Positions 56,588 through 64,000 of a DNA stretch of 64,000 bases are shown piece by piece. The DNA lies in assembly GCF_018919175.1 (NCBI RefSeq), contig NZ_JAHLQL010000001.1, positions 930,001 through 994,000 on the forward strand, given 5' to 3'. A program made the position numbers and the translations under genes. This DNA comes from Clostridium simiarum. Its GTDB lineage: Bacteria > Bacillota > Clostridia > Clostridiales > Clostridiaceae. How positions within the stretch are numbered: the first letter of the stretch is position 1; the number at the start of each line of letters is the position of its first letter. The notes beneath the pieces are model-generated. The model saw nothing but the letters and a program-made list of their open reading frames with translations. It did not search any database and had not been told where the DNA came from.

Positions 56588-57445
56588 CTATGAAAATATA
56601 CTAAATAGCTTTTTAAATAAGCCTTGAACTCCTATTCCCGAGGATTGTCCTTTTTCAGAACCATTTATTCTATCTGCAATAGATGAAATGTCTTTAGATG
56701 CCATAGAGGTAGGATAAGTTAATATAAACGGTCTTTGATTCCTCACCGCTTGAGTTACTTTTCTGTCATCTAAAACCGTCCCTAAACAAAGTGTTTCCAT
56801 ATTTAAAAAAGTATTTACCGCATTTTTAAATTTATTATAGGTTACTTCTCCCTCTTTATAATCTAATGCTCTATTTATTATAACACTAGTTTTATTTTTT
56901 AGTTTAAAATGGTTTACAGCCTTTAAAAGGCTATAAGCATCTGTAAGAGAAGTTGGTTCTGGGGTTGTAACCACCACTAGTTCCTCTGAACAAGCTATAA
57001 AGGCTAGTACACTTCTATTTATTCCTGCTCCAGTATCCATAAGTATGAAATCTAATCCCTCTAAGGATTCTAGCTTATTTAAAAACTTTCTTCTTTCCTC
57101 TTCTGTAAGTTCTTCTACCTTATTTAACCCTGATCCTCCAGGTAATAACTTTATTCCTAAGGGACCTTCTATAAGAACCTCTTCAATTTCCATATCTTTA
57201 AAAATCACATCAAATACATTGTACTTTGGAATAAAGCCAAGGAGAATATCGTCGTTCCCCATGCCAATATCTGCATCAAATATCATAACCTTATTCCCCA
57301 TACTTTGAAGAGCTATAGCTAAATTTACAACAATGTTGCTTTTACCTACTCCACCTTTTCCTGAGGTTATAGTTATTATTTTGGGTTTTTTATTGGATTC
57401 ATCTCTAGAAGCCATCTGTCTAAGTCTTTCAGCCTGATCTAGCAT
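56588..57445 (-). CDS. flhG: Flagellar number regulator FlhG (MinD/ParA family)
   Basis: 285 residues. Deviant Walker A ITSGKGGVGKS (26-36); DADIGMGNDDILLG; DTGAGINRSV. Controls flagellar number with FlhF and activates FlhF GTPase via the N-terminal DQAERLRQMA-like helix. Its start overlaps the flhF stop by seven bases; AGGGGAGG site. Confidence 0.93.
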   Translation of the reverse strand: MLDQAERLRQMASRDESNKKPKIITITSGKGGVGKSNIVVNLAIALQSMGNKVMIFDADIGMGNDDILLGFIPKYNVFDVIFKDMEIEEVLIEGPLGIKLLPGGSGLNKVEELTEEERRKFLNKLESLEGLDFILMDTGAGINRSVLAFIACSEELVVVTTPEPTSLTDAYSLLKAVNHFKLKNKTSVIINRALDYKEGEVTYNKFKNAVNTFLNMETLCLGTVLDDRKVTQAVRNQRPFILTYPTSMASKDISSIADRINGSEKGQSSGIGVQGLFKKLFSIFS

Positions 57446-58812
57446 ATGTTATCCTCCCCTAGAATTAGATTACTTAGCTCCTCTTTATCCATTACTTTGA
57501 TATCATCAGGAACATTTTGTCCTGTGGTAACTAGGCTTAATGGTCTATCTGCTCTATTTAATATATGTAGTATAGAACCGTAACTTGAAGTCTCATCTAA
57601 CTTTGTAATAATAACATTATTGTAATTAAGTACTTTGTATCCTTCAACAATGGATTCTATATCTTTGTTTTTAGTAGTACAACTTATTACAAGATGTATA
57701 TTTTCAGTAGATACTTTATCTATGTAAGCTCTTAATTCAGAAATCTGCATTATATTCTTACTGCTTCTTCCTGTAGTATCAATAAGTACTACATCCCTAT
57801 CTTCCATGAAGTTTATAGCCTCTTCCATTTCCTTTTGATTTATTACTACTTTAAAGGGTATACTCATAATATCGGCATAAGTTCTTAATTGTTCTACAGC
57901 ACCTATTCTATAAGTATCTACAGTTATAAGTCCTACTTTTTTCTTTTCTAAAAGAGCCATCTTTCCTGCTAGTTTTGCAATAGTTGTAGTCTTTCCTACA
58001 CCTGTAGGACCTACTAAAACCACCTTATTTTGAAAACTATTATTTGATGATATTTCCACTTTTTTTAAAATTATATTTCTTATTTTTTCCTTCATTTCTA
58101 TAGGTTCTTCCATACTCTTCACATCTTTTATTATACCATCAATTAGGCTCTCTTCCATATCTAATTCTTTAAGAAAGTTATAAATTTTTTTGCCTTCTAG
58201 ATCTTCATGTAACTTATCTTCTTTATTATTTCTTTCTATAGCATTGTCTCCTATAGAAGTATCACTTTTTACTGCTATTTTACTAAGAATGCTTTTCATC
58301 TCTTGCATTTCTCTCATTAAAATATCATTTTTATCACTTTGTTTTTCCCTATTCTTATTATGATCTTTTATATCCTGGGAAACATTGGGATTACTATTAT
58401 ATTTTATAGTTTCAGGTTCATCTTTTATATTTCGTGAAATTGCTACATTCTTAAGACTTTCTTTATAGGCATTTAATACACTATTACTAGTGTCTATATT
58501 AGAGGACTCCTCTTTTTCATTTTTACTAAAGTCCTCAGTATTTTTGCTGATTGTATTTAATTCCTTTTGATTTTCCTTTGTAATAATATTCCTTATGGCG
58601 TCTAAACTATTTTGCATAGAATCTTCATTGTTTCCTTCAGAAGGATTTTCTACCGCTGCAGTAACTTCAATAATTTTTTTAGAAAAAAAGCCTTTTATTC
58701 CAGGCTTTCTTATCTTTCTTTGGCTTACTATAACTGCTTCTTTTCCTAACTCGTATCTTATTCTAGTCATAGCTTCATTCATGTTGTTAACAATATATTT
58801 TTTAATAATCAT
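57439..58812 (-). CDS. flhF: Flagellar biosynthesis GTPase FlhF
   Basis: 457 residues. N-terminal B domain, poorly conserved hydrophilic linker (about 60-200), and SRP-type NG domain with GPTGVGKTT (268-276), VDTYRIGAVEQL, DTTGRSSKN and the TKLDE motif. Directs placement of the flagellum. Starts one base after the flhA stop. Confidence 0.95.
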   Translation of the reverse strand: MIIKKYIVNNMNEAMTRIRYELGKEAVIVSQRKIRKPGIKGFFSKKIIEVTAAVENPSEGNNEDSMQNSLDAIRNIITKENQKELNTISKNTEDFSKNEKEESSNIDTSNSVLNAYKESLKNVAISRNIKDEPETIKYNSNPNVSQDIKDHNKNREKQSDKNDILMREMQEMKSILSKIAVKSDTSIGDNAIERNNKEDKLHEDLEGKKIYNFLKELDMEESLIDGIIKDVKSMEEPIEMKEKIRNIILKKVEISSNNSFQNKVVLVGPTGVGKTTTIAKLAGKMALLEKKKVGLITVDTYRIGAVEQLRTYADIMSIPFKVVINQKEMEEAINFMEDRDVVLIDTTGRSSKNIMQISELRAYIDKVSTENIHLVISCTTKNKDIESIVEGYKVLNYNNVIITKLDETSSYGSILHILNRADRPLSLVTTGQNVPDDIKVMDKEELSNLILGEDNIC

Positions 58813-58813
58813 A

Positions 58814-60892
58814 TTATATGGTCACAACTCCTTCAGTTCTAATTTCCACATCGTTTGGTATTTCATTTAGTGAAATTACAGCAATATGAGGGTATACCAT
58901 CTCAATAAGTTTTCTAAATGCTGGTCTTATTTTAGGTGATACTAATAGTACAGGCTGATTTTCGTAAAAATATACTTTATCTAAAACTTCTCTTATAGCC
59001 GTTAATATTTTTCCTGTAGTATCAGGATCTACTGCTGGAAAACTTCCATTCATAGTTTTTTGAATGCTGTTGGATACTATTTCCTCAATTCTTGGATCAA
59101 GAGTTGCTACAGTTATTGTCCTATTCTCATCAATGAAGGAATTGCATATAGTTCTACCTAAAGCAAATCTCACATATTCTGTAAGGACTTCTATATCCTT
59201 TGTGTTTCTTGAGTTATCTGCAAGAGATTCTAATATGGTTACCATATCTTTTATTGGAACCTTTTCTCTTAATAGGCTTTGAAGTACCTTTTGTAACTCT
59301 CCTATGGTCATAAGGTCTGGTATTAATTCCTCCACAACAGTATTATATTTTTCACGGACAGAGTCTATTATCATCTTAACTTCTTGTCTTCCTAATAATT
59401 CATGTGCATGAACTTTTATTGTTTCAGTAAGATGTGTTACCATAACAGTAGTAGGATCTACTACTGTATATCCTTTAATTTCCGCATCTTCTCTTTGATC
59501 TTTGTTTATCCAGTTAGCTGGTAGCCCAAAGGTTGGCTCCACTGTTTTTATTCCTGGAATATCTAAATTATCATTAGTAGGATCCATGCATAAAATCATG
59601 TTAGGCATAAGTTCTCCTGACTCTATTACAGTTCCTCTAATTTTAAATACATATTCATTGGTCTTTAATTGTAGATTATCTCTTATTCTTATGGGCTGAA
59701 CTACTATACCCATTTCAATAGCACATTGCCTTCTTACAGAAGAAATCCTTTGAAGTAGATCTCCTCCTGTAGCTTCATCTGCTAAAGGTATAAGACCATA
59801 TCCCATTTCAACTTCAATAGGTTCTACATTTATTAAATTCATTACATTTTCTGGTTCTCTTCTTTCTGTCTCTATTATCTCCGCCTGTTCTGTCTCCATA
59901 GCCATAACTATATTTTCTTTTTCTTCTCTATAAAGTGCATAAGCTAAGGCTCCTAATGCAAGGGATAAAAAGAGAAATGTAAAGGTTGGAAGTCCAGGTA
60001 TTAATGCAAATAAAAATAGTGTAGCAGAAGCAAGAGCTATAACCTTTGGGAAAGCTCCTAATTGTTTAACTATTACATTACCAAAGTTATCTTCTGACCC
60101 TGAACGAGTAACCAGTATACCAGAAGCTGTGGATATTAAAAGAGCCGGTATCTGACTTACAAGACCATCTCCTACTGTAAGACTTACAAAGGTTGTAGCT
60201 GCAGTACTAGCATCCATTTTCAGCATAACTACTCCAATTATTATTCCACCTAGTATATTTATAATTGTTACTAATATTCCTGCTATAGCATCTCCTTTTA
60301 CGAACTTAGATGCTCCGTCCATAGCTCCATAGAAATCTGCTTCCATTTGGAGCTTTTTCCTTCTATTTTTGGCTTCAATATCATCTATTAGACCTGCATT
60401 AAGATCTGCATCTATACTCATCTGCTTACCTGGCATAGCATCTAGCGTAAACCTTGCTGAAACCTCAGATACTCTACCAGCACCGTTAGTAATTACCACA
60501 AACTGTATAATTATTATGATAATAAATATTATTATACCTACTACATAGTTTCCTCTAACTACGAAATTTCCGAAGGCATTAATTATCTCTCCAGCATATC
60601 CATCTGAAAGTATCAGCCTTGTAGAAGAAATATTAAGCCCTAATCTAAAAAGCGTAGTTATAAGTAGCATCGTAGGAAAAGCTGAAAAGTCCAAAACTTC
60701 TGTAGTAAACATAGTAAGAAGCATTATGATTACAGATATGGTTATGTTAAAAGCCAATAATAGGTCTAAAACTTTAGGAGGTAATGGTATTATTATCATC
60801 ATTACAATACCAATTACTCCAAAGGCAACTATTACATCATATTTACTTTTTATATTAAAATTTGATATCCTTTTTTCTGCCAAATTAACCAC
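58814..60892 (-). CDS. flhA: Flagellar export gate protein FlhA
   Basis: 692 residues. Eight membrane helices in the first 330 residues with FLFAFNITISVIIML-like and GRVSEVSARFTLDAMPGKQMSIDADLNAG signature; large cytoplasmic domain that docks chaperone-substrate pairs. ATG with AAAGGGTGG upstream. Confidence 0.98.
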   Translation of the reverse strand: MVNLAEKRISNFNIKSKYDVIVAFGVIGIVMMIIIPLPPKVLDLLLAFNITISVIIMLLTMFTTEVLDFSAFPTMLLITTLFRLGLNISSTRLILSDGYAGEIINAFGNFVVRGNYVVGIIIFIIIIIIQFVVITNGAGRVSEVSARFTLDAMPGKQMSIDADLNAGLIDDIEAKNRRKKLQMEADFYGAMDGASKFVKGDAIAGILVTIINILGGIIIGVVMLKMDASTAATTFVSLTVGDGLVSQIPALLISTASGILVTRSGSEDNFGNVIVKQLGAFPKVIALASATLFLFALIPGLPTFTFLFLSLALGALAYALYREEKENIVMAMETEQAEIIETERREPENVMNLINVEPIEVEMGYGLIPLADEATGGDLLQRISSVRRQCAIEMGIVVQPIRIRDNLQLKTNEYVFKIRGTVIESGELMPNMILCMDPTNDNLDIPGIKTVEPTFGLPANWINKDQREDAEIKGYTVVDPTTVMVTHLTETIKVHAHELLGRQEVKMIIDSVREKYNTVVEELIPDLMTIGELQKVLQSLLREKVPIKDMVTILESLADNSRNTKDIEVLTEYVRFALGRTICNSFIDENRTITVATLDPRIEEIVSNSIQKTMNGSFPAVDPDTTGKILTAIREVLDKVYFYENQPVLLVSPKIRPAFRKLIEMVYPHIAVISLNEIPNDVEIRTEGVVTI

Positions 60893-60901
60893 CCTTTAAA
60901 G

Positions 60902-62743
60902 CTATTTCAATCTTTTTTTATTTAACTTAAATACCATAACCAGTATCTCTGCCACTGCTTGATACATATTATCTGGTATCTCTGAATCTATATCAACCTC
61001 TTCATATATAAGCCTTGCAAGAGGTTTATTTTCAATTATAGGTACATCATTTTCTTTTGCTACTTCTTTTATTTTTAATGCAACATATTCACTACCCTTT
61101 GCTACCACAATAGGGGCTTCACTTTTCCCATTTTCATACTTTAGTGCTACAGCTATATGGGTAGGGTTAGTAACAACCACAGTGGCATCTGGTACTGCTT
61201 GCATCATTCTCCTTGTAGCCATTTCTCTTTGTTTTTGTTTTATTTTACCCTTAATTTGAGGATCTCCTTCATCCTGTTTATACTCCTCTTTAACTTCTTG
61301 TTTGGTCATCTTTAAATCTTTTTTATGCATATATCTTTGATATACATAATCCGATATTGCTAGTATAACCATTATAAGTGTTATTTTTTTAAATATATCT
61401 AGAACTAACTGTTTAAAGAAAGGTCCTACAGACCCAATATATAAATTTCCTACAGTAAGAATGGTACTATAGTTGTCTCTTAAAAATTTATAACCAACAT
61501 AGCCAACTACTGTGATTAGGATTACATCTTTAAAAAGTTCTACCAGTGTTCTTGTAGAAAATATTCTCTTAAATCCATTTATAGGGTTTAATTTTGAAAG
61601 TTTAGGCTTTAATGTCTCTGTAGTAAATAAAAATCCACTTTGAATATAATTTGCTAATATCCCCATAACCATTATAGGCAATACTATAGGAAGATAACTC
61701 ATAGCAAATCTTAACAGGGAAGTAATCATTAAATTTCTAAGGTTTGCCTCATTTATTGAGAGATTTAAGTTTTGACCTAAAAAGTAAACCATATCCTCTT
61801 TTAAAAGTCTTGAGGAAAAACTGCTCAACGTAGCTATAATAAGAGTAGAAGCTAAGAGTGTCATAGCAAGGCCTACTTCCTTACTCTTTGCAATCTGTCC
61901 CTTTTTTCTTGCATCTCTTTTTTTTCGTGGTGTTGCCTCTTCTGTCTTTTCTTCCGAGGCAAAAATAAACACCATAGGCAAGAATTTATACATCTCTTTC
62001 ATTATCTCTGGAATATGATCTATAGCCCCTGCAACTCCCTTTAAAAGCATAGGTAGTGCTAATGCAAAAGTTAATAATCCAACTATTATCTTTATAGGTA
62101 GACCTAATATCATAATATTTAATTGCGGTACTGTTCTTGCCACTAATCCTAAGGTAAGCTCTGTTATTATTATTATCATAATAATAGGTAGCGCAATCTT
62201 TAGTCCAATCCAAAAATATTGTATAATGGAGTGTATTATTTGCATACTAGACTCTTGAGTAATAAGTGACTTCCCTAAAGACACAGCCTTAAAGCTATCC
62301 AGGAAACTCCATATTATCATGTGATGTCCATCAAGTATAAATAAAATTAAAAGACTCATCCAATACATTAATCTCTCTAAAAGAGTAGAATTACTTTTTG
62401 TATTTGGATCAAACATACTTAACATAGAAAGACCGATTTGCATATCCATAAGGTTACCTGCCATCCTTATAGCTGAAAAACTCATGCCTGTTATAAAGCC
62501 TAAAACAATTCCAGACATAATTTCATTTATTATAGCAAGTATAAGTGCATAATTATTATTTATTAGCACTATGGATTCTTTATAATCTATTCCTGGTAAT
62601 AACATATAGGAAATTATTAATGCAAAAAAAAGTTTTAATGCATTCGGTGTTCCATTAGGGAAGAAAACTGGTGTTATAATAAAAAAACTGCTAAGTCTTA
62701 TAAATACTAACATTAATGCAGTAAAGTATGCTAAATCTAACAA
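60902..62743 (-). CDS. Fused flagellar export protein FliR-FlhB
   Basis: 613 residues. Residues 1-255 are FliR (six helices, RLSSFFIITPVFFPNGTPN). About 262-613 are FlhB: EEKTEEATPRKKRDARKKGQIAKSKEV start, four helices, and the autocleavage NPTH at 526-529. No frameshift between the domains, so a true fusion. Such fusions are known in clostridia. ATG behind a GGGGGAGT; overlaps nothing. Confidence 0.95.
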   Translation of the reverse strand: MLDLAYFTALMLVFIRLSSFFIITPVFFPNGTPNALKLFFALIISYMLLPGIDYKESIVLINNNYALILAIINEIMSGIVLGFITGMSFSAIRMAGNLMDMQIGLSMLSMFDPNTKSNSTLLERLMYWMSLLILFILDGHHMIIWSFLDSFKAVSLGKSLITQESSMQIIHSIIQYFWIGLKIALPIIMIIIITELTLGLVARTVPQLNIMILGLPIKIIVGLLTFALALPMLLKGVAGAIDHIPEIMKEMYKFLPMVFIFASEEKTEEATPRKKRDARKKGQIAKSKEVGLAMTLLASTLIIATLSSFSSRLLKEDMVYFLGQNLNLSINEANLRNLMITSLLRFAMSYLPIVLPIMVMGILANYIQSGFLFTTETLKPKLSKLNPINGFKRIFSTRTLVELFKDVILITVVGYVGYKFLRDNYSTILTVGNLYIGSVGPFFKQLVLDIFKKITLIMVILAISDYVYQRYMHKKDLKMTKQEVKEEYKQDEGDPQIKGKIKQKQREMATRRMMQAVPDATVVVTNPTHIAVALKYENGKSEAPIVVAKGSEYVALKIKEVAKENDVPIIENKPLARLIYEEVDIDSEIPDNMYQAVAEILVMVFKLNKKRLK

Positions 62744-62754
62744 TTAAACTCCCC

Positions 62755-63024
62755 CTATTGTACTATGGTTGAAATAATTTCAAAAATCCTTTCAGTAAAT
62801 CCTATCATTTTATGAAGCATCCAGCTTCCAGTAAGCAATCCCACTAAGGCTATGGCAATAAGTTTCGGTACAAAGGTAAGTGTCTGCTCCTGTATCTGGG
62901 TAGTGGCTTGAAATATACTTATAAGTAAACCAACCACTATGGATACTCCTAGTATAGGGGCTGCAATCATAAGCCCTGTAGTTATGGCTTCTTTTAAAAT
63001 TCCCATGAGCATAGTTTCAGTCAT
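62755..63024 (-). CDS. fliQ: Flagellar export protein FliQ
   Basis: 89 residues, two membrane helices, pattern GILKEAITTGLMIAAPILGVSIVVGLLISIFQATTQIQEQTLTFVPK. GAGGTG site. Between fliP and fliR-flhB. Confidence 0.97.
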   Translation of the reverse strand: MTETMLMGILKEAITTGLMIAAPILGVSIVVGLLISIFQATTQIQEQTLTFVPKLIAIALVGLLTGSWMLHKMIGFTERIFEIISTIVQ

Positions 63025-63036
63025 CTATAATTCACC

Positions 63037-63804
63037 TCACGAAAAACTCATTATTAAAGATTTTACTATTAAGTACCATCCATCTACCATAACAAATAAT
63101 AATAATTTAAAAGGCATAGATATTAGTACTGGAGGAAGCATAAACATTCCCATTGACATTAAGACGCTTGCAACTACCATATCTATAATAATGAACGGAA
63201 TGTAAAGTAAAAAACCTATTTGAAAAGCGGTTTTTAATTCACTTATAGCAAAGGCAGGTATAACAACATAAAGGGGAACCTCCTCCTTTACTACATCTTC
63301 TCCAAGCTTTGCTACTTCCATAAATAGTTTTAAATCCTTTTGTCTTGTTTGTTTAAGCATAAACTCTCTTAAAGGCTTGGCCCCTTCTTCAAAAGCTTGC
63401 TCAGTAGTAATTTTTTCTTCCATTAAGGGCTTAAAAGCCACTTGATTTATTTCATTATAAACTGGCGCCATTATAAAAATAGTTAAAAAAAGCGCAAGTC
63501 CAATTAAGACCTGATTCGGTATAGATTGTTGTGCTCCTAAGGCTCCCTTTAAAAAGGAAAAGGTTACTATAGTTCTAGTAAAGCTAGTCATCATTATAAT
63601 GAAGCCAGGGAGCATGGTAAGTACAGTCATCATAATAAGCACTTTTATACTACTTACATAATCAGTGGGTGAGCTAGCTCCATCCACATTAAAGTTTATC
63701 TTAGGCAGTGGTACTTGTGGAGCTGCATCTGCAGTAATAGAAAACACAGCAACCATTAATATGGCTATAGTAAAAGCTGTAATCCAGGTCTTTCTTTTAT
63801 TCAT
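63037..63804 (-). CDS. fliP: Flagellar export protein FliP
   Basis: 255 residues. Cleavable N-terminal signal (about 1-28, ends ADA), then FliP signature (MTSFTRTIVTFSFLKGALG, SMGMFMLPPVLISMPFKLLLFVMVDGW). Part of the export gate with FliQ and FliR. Its start overlaps fliO by eight bases. Confidence 0.97.
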   Translation of the reverse strand: MNKRKTWITAFTIAILMVAVFSITADAAPQVPLPKINFNVDGASSPTDYVSSIKVLIMMTVLTMLPGFIIMMTSFTRTIVTFSFLKGALGAQQSIPNQVLIGLALFLTIFIMAPVYNEINQVAFKPLMEEKITTEQAFEEGAKPLREFMLKQTRQKDLKLFMEVAKLGEDVVKEEVPLYVVIPAFAISELKTAFQIGFLLYIPFIIIDMVVASVLMSMGMFMLPPVLISMPFKLLLFVMVDGWYLIVKSLIMSFS

Positions 63805-64000
63805 CCTTAAATCTTCCTTTTTTTATTAGTCTTTTTAAGTCTTCTTTATAATTCTTAAATTCTTGCTTTGAAGCCTCTTTGTCCACTTCGTACTTTAAAG
63901 CCTCTTCTTTAGTTAGAGCACGAATTTCATTTATACCATTATTAGTTGAAGACATTATGTGATATTCTTCCCCTATTTTAATTAGCATTATACTGCTATC
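63797..64000 (-). CDS. fliO: FliO/FliZ family flagellar export protein, 5' end outside the window
   Basis: The frame stays open to the right edge. Visible part: DSSIMLIKIGEEYHIMSSTNNGINEIRALTKEE, the conserved soluble part of FliO after its membrane helix, followed by a charged tail. The ATG at 63988 is internal in this view. Membrane helix and start lie outside. Confidence 0.75.
   Translation of the reverse strand, partial: DSSIMLIKIGEEYHIMSSTNNGINEIRALTKEEALKYEVDKEASKQEFKNYKEDLKRLIKKGRFKDE

Overview
The window is a stretch of chromosome from an AT-rich, Gram-positive, anaerobic endospore former, most likely a Clostridium (sensu stricto). Direct evidence is a Firmicutes-style gene order (rpoD/dnaG, hrcA-grpE-dnaK-dnaJ, yqfCD-pgpH-ybeY-dgkA-cdd-era-recO, spoIIA operon, spoVA operon, gpr-spoIIP), strong AGGAGG ribosome binding sites, many GTG/TTG starts, pyruvate phosphate dikinase with a CcpN-type regulator, and a fused FliR-FlhB protein, which is typical of clostridia. 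I cannot name the species. Almost all genes lie on the minus strand; the plus-strand genes are a CotS-like gene, rpsT, one orphan gene and ppaC.

Layout. 1-7056: trmK (cut by the window edge), a PH-like membrane protein, rpoD, dnaG (with a sigma-H-like promoter), a dNTPase, and a divergent CotS-family gene. 7097-19128: ppdK, its CcpN-like regulator, a DUF4342 protein, recO, era, cdd, a DgkA-PAP2 fusion, ybeY, pgpH, yqfD, yqfC, yqeY and rpsU. 19249-30838: hinT, mtaB, rsmE, prmA, dnaJ, dnaK, grpE, hrcA (CIRCE operator), hemW and lepA. 31092-43410: a spore-related half with a small unknown gene, spoIIP, gpr, rpsT, holA, comEC, a P-type ATPase relative that has lost its catalytic motifs, spoVAE/AD/AC, sigF, spoIIAB and spoIIAA behind an excellent sigma-H promoter. 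43433-52719: a Lon-like protease with no visible P-loop, deoC, an orphan gene, a normal calcium-type P-ATPase, a CBS/DRTGG manganese pyrophosphatase and an unknown membrane protein. 53030-64000: the late part of a flagellar operon read right to left: fliO (cut), fliP, fliQ, fliR-flhB, flhA, flhF, flhG, a PilZ gene, fliA, a YlxL-like gene, a tiny membrane protein and two rod/hook-basal-body genes, closed by a strong terminator.

How the parts connect. The transition-state sigma factor H probably feeds both the primary sigma/primase operon and the spoIIA operon; SigF, SpoIIAB and SpoIIAA then set forespore transcription, which should drive gpr and spoVA (matching promoter-like sequences are visible). 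The flagellar block carries both export machinery and its own sigma factor (FliA), placement GTPase/ATPase pair (FlhF/FlhG) and a c-di-GMP receptor (PilZ).

The most unusual item is the protein at 37036-39591: P-type ATPase architecture, but the phosphorylated Asp motif is NKVGA instead of DKTGT and the TGES, PEGLP and GDGxNDA motifs are also lost, directly behind the spoVA operon. A fully intact P-ATPase of the same length (851 residues) in the same window makes the contrast clear. Other points worth a second look are the Lon-like protease with a lost Walker A, a two-hairpin element next to the calcium ATPase, ribosome-binding-site hairpins in the spoIIP region, and several genes whose start codon is not obvious. 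I saw no rRNA, tRNA, CRISPR array, prophage or intact insertion sequence.
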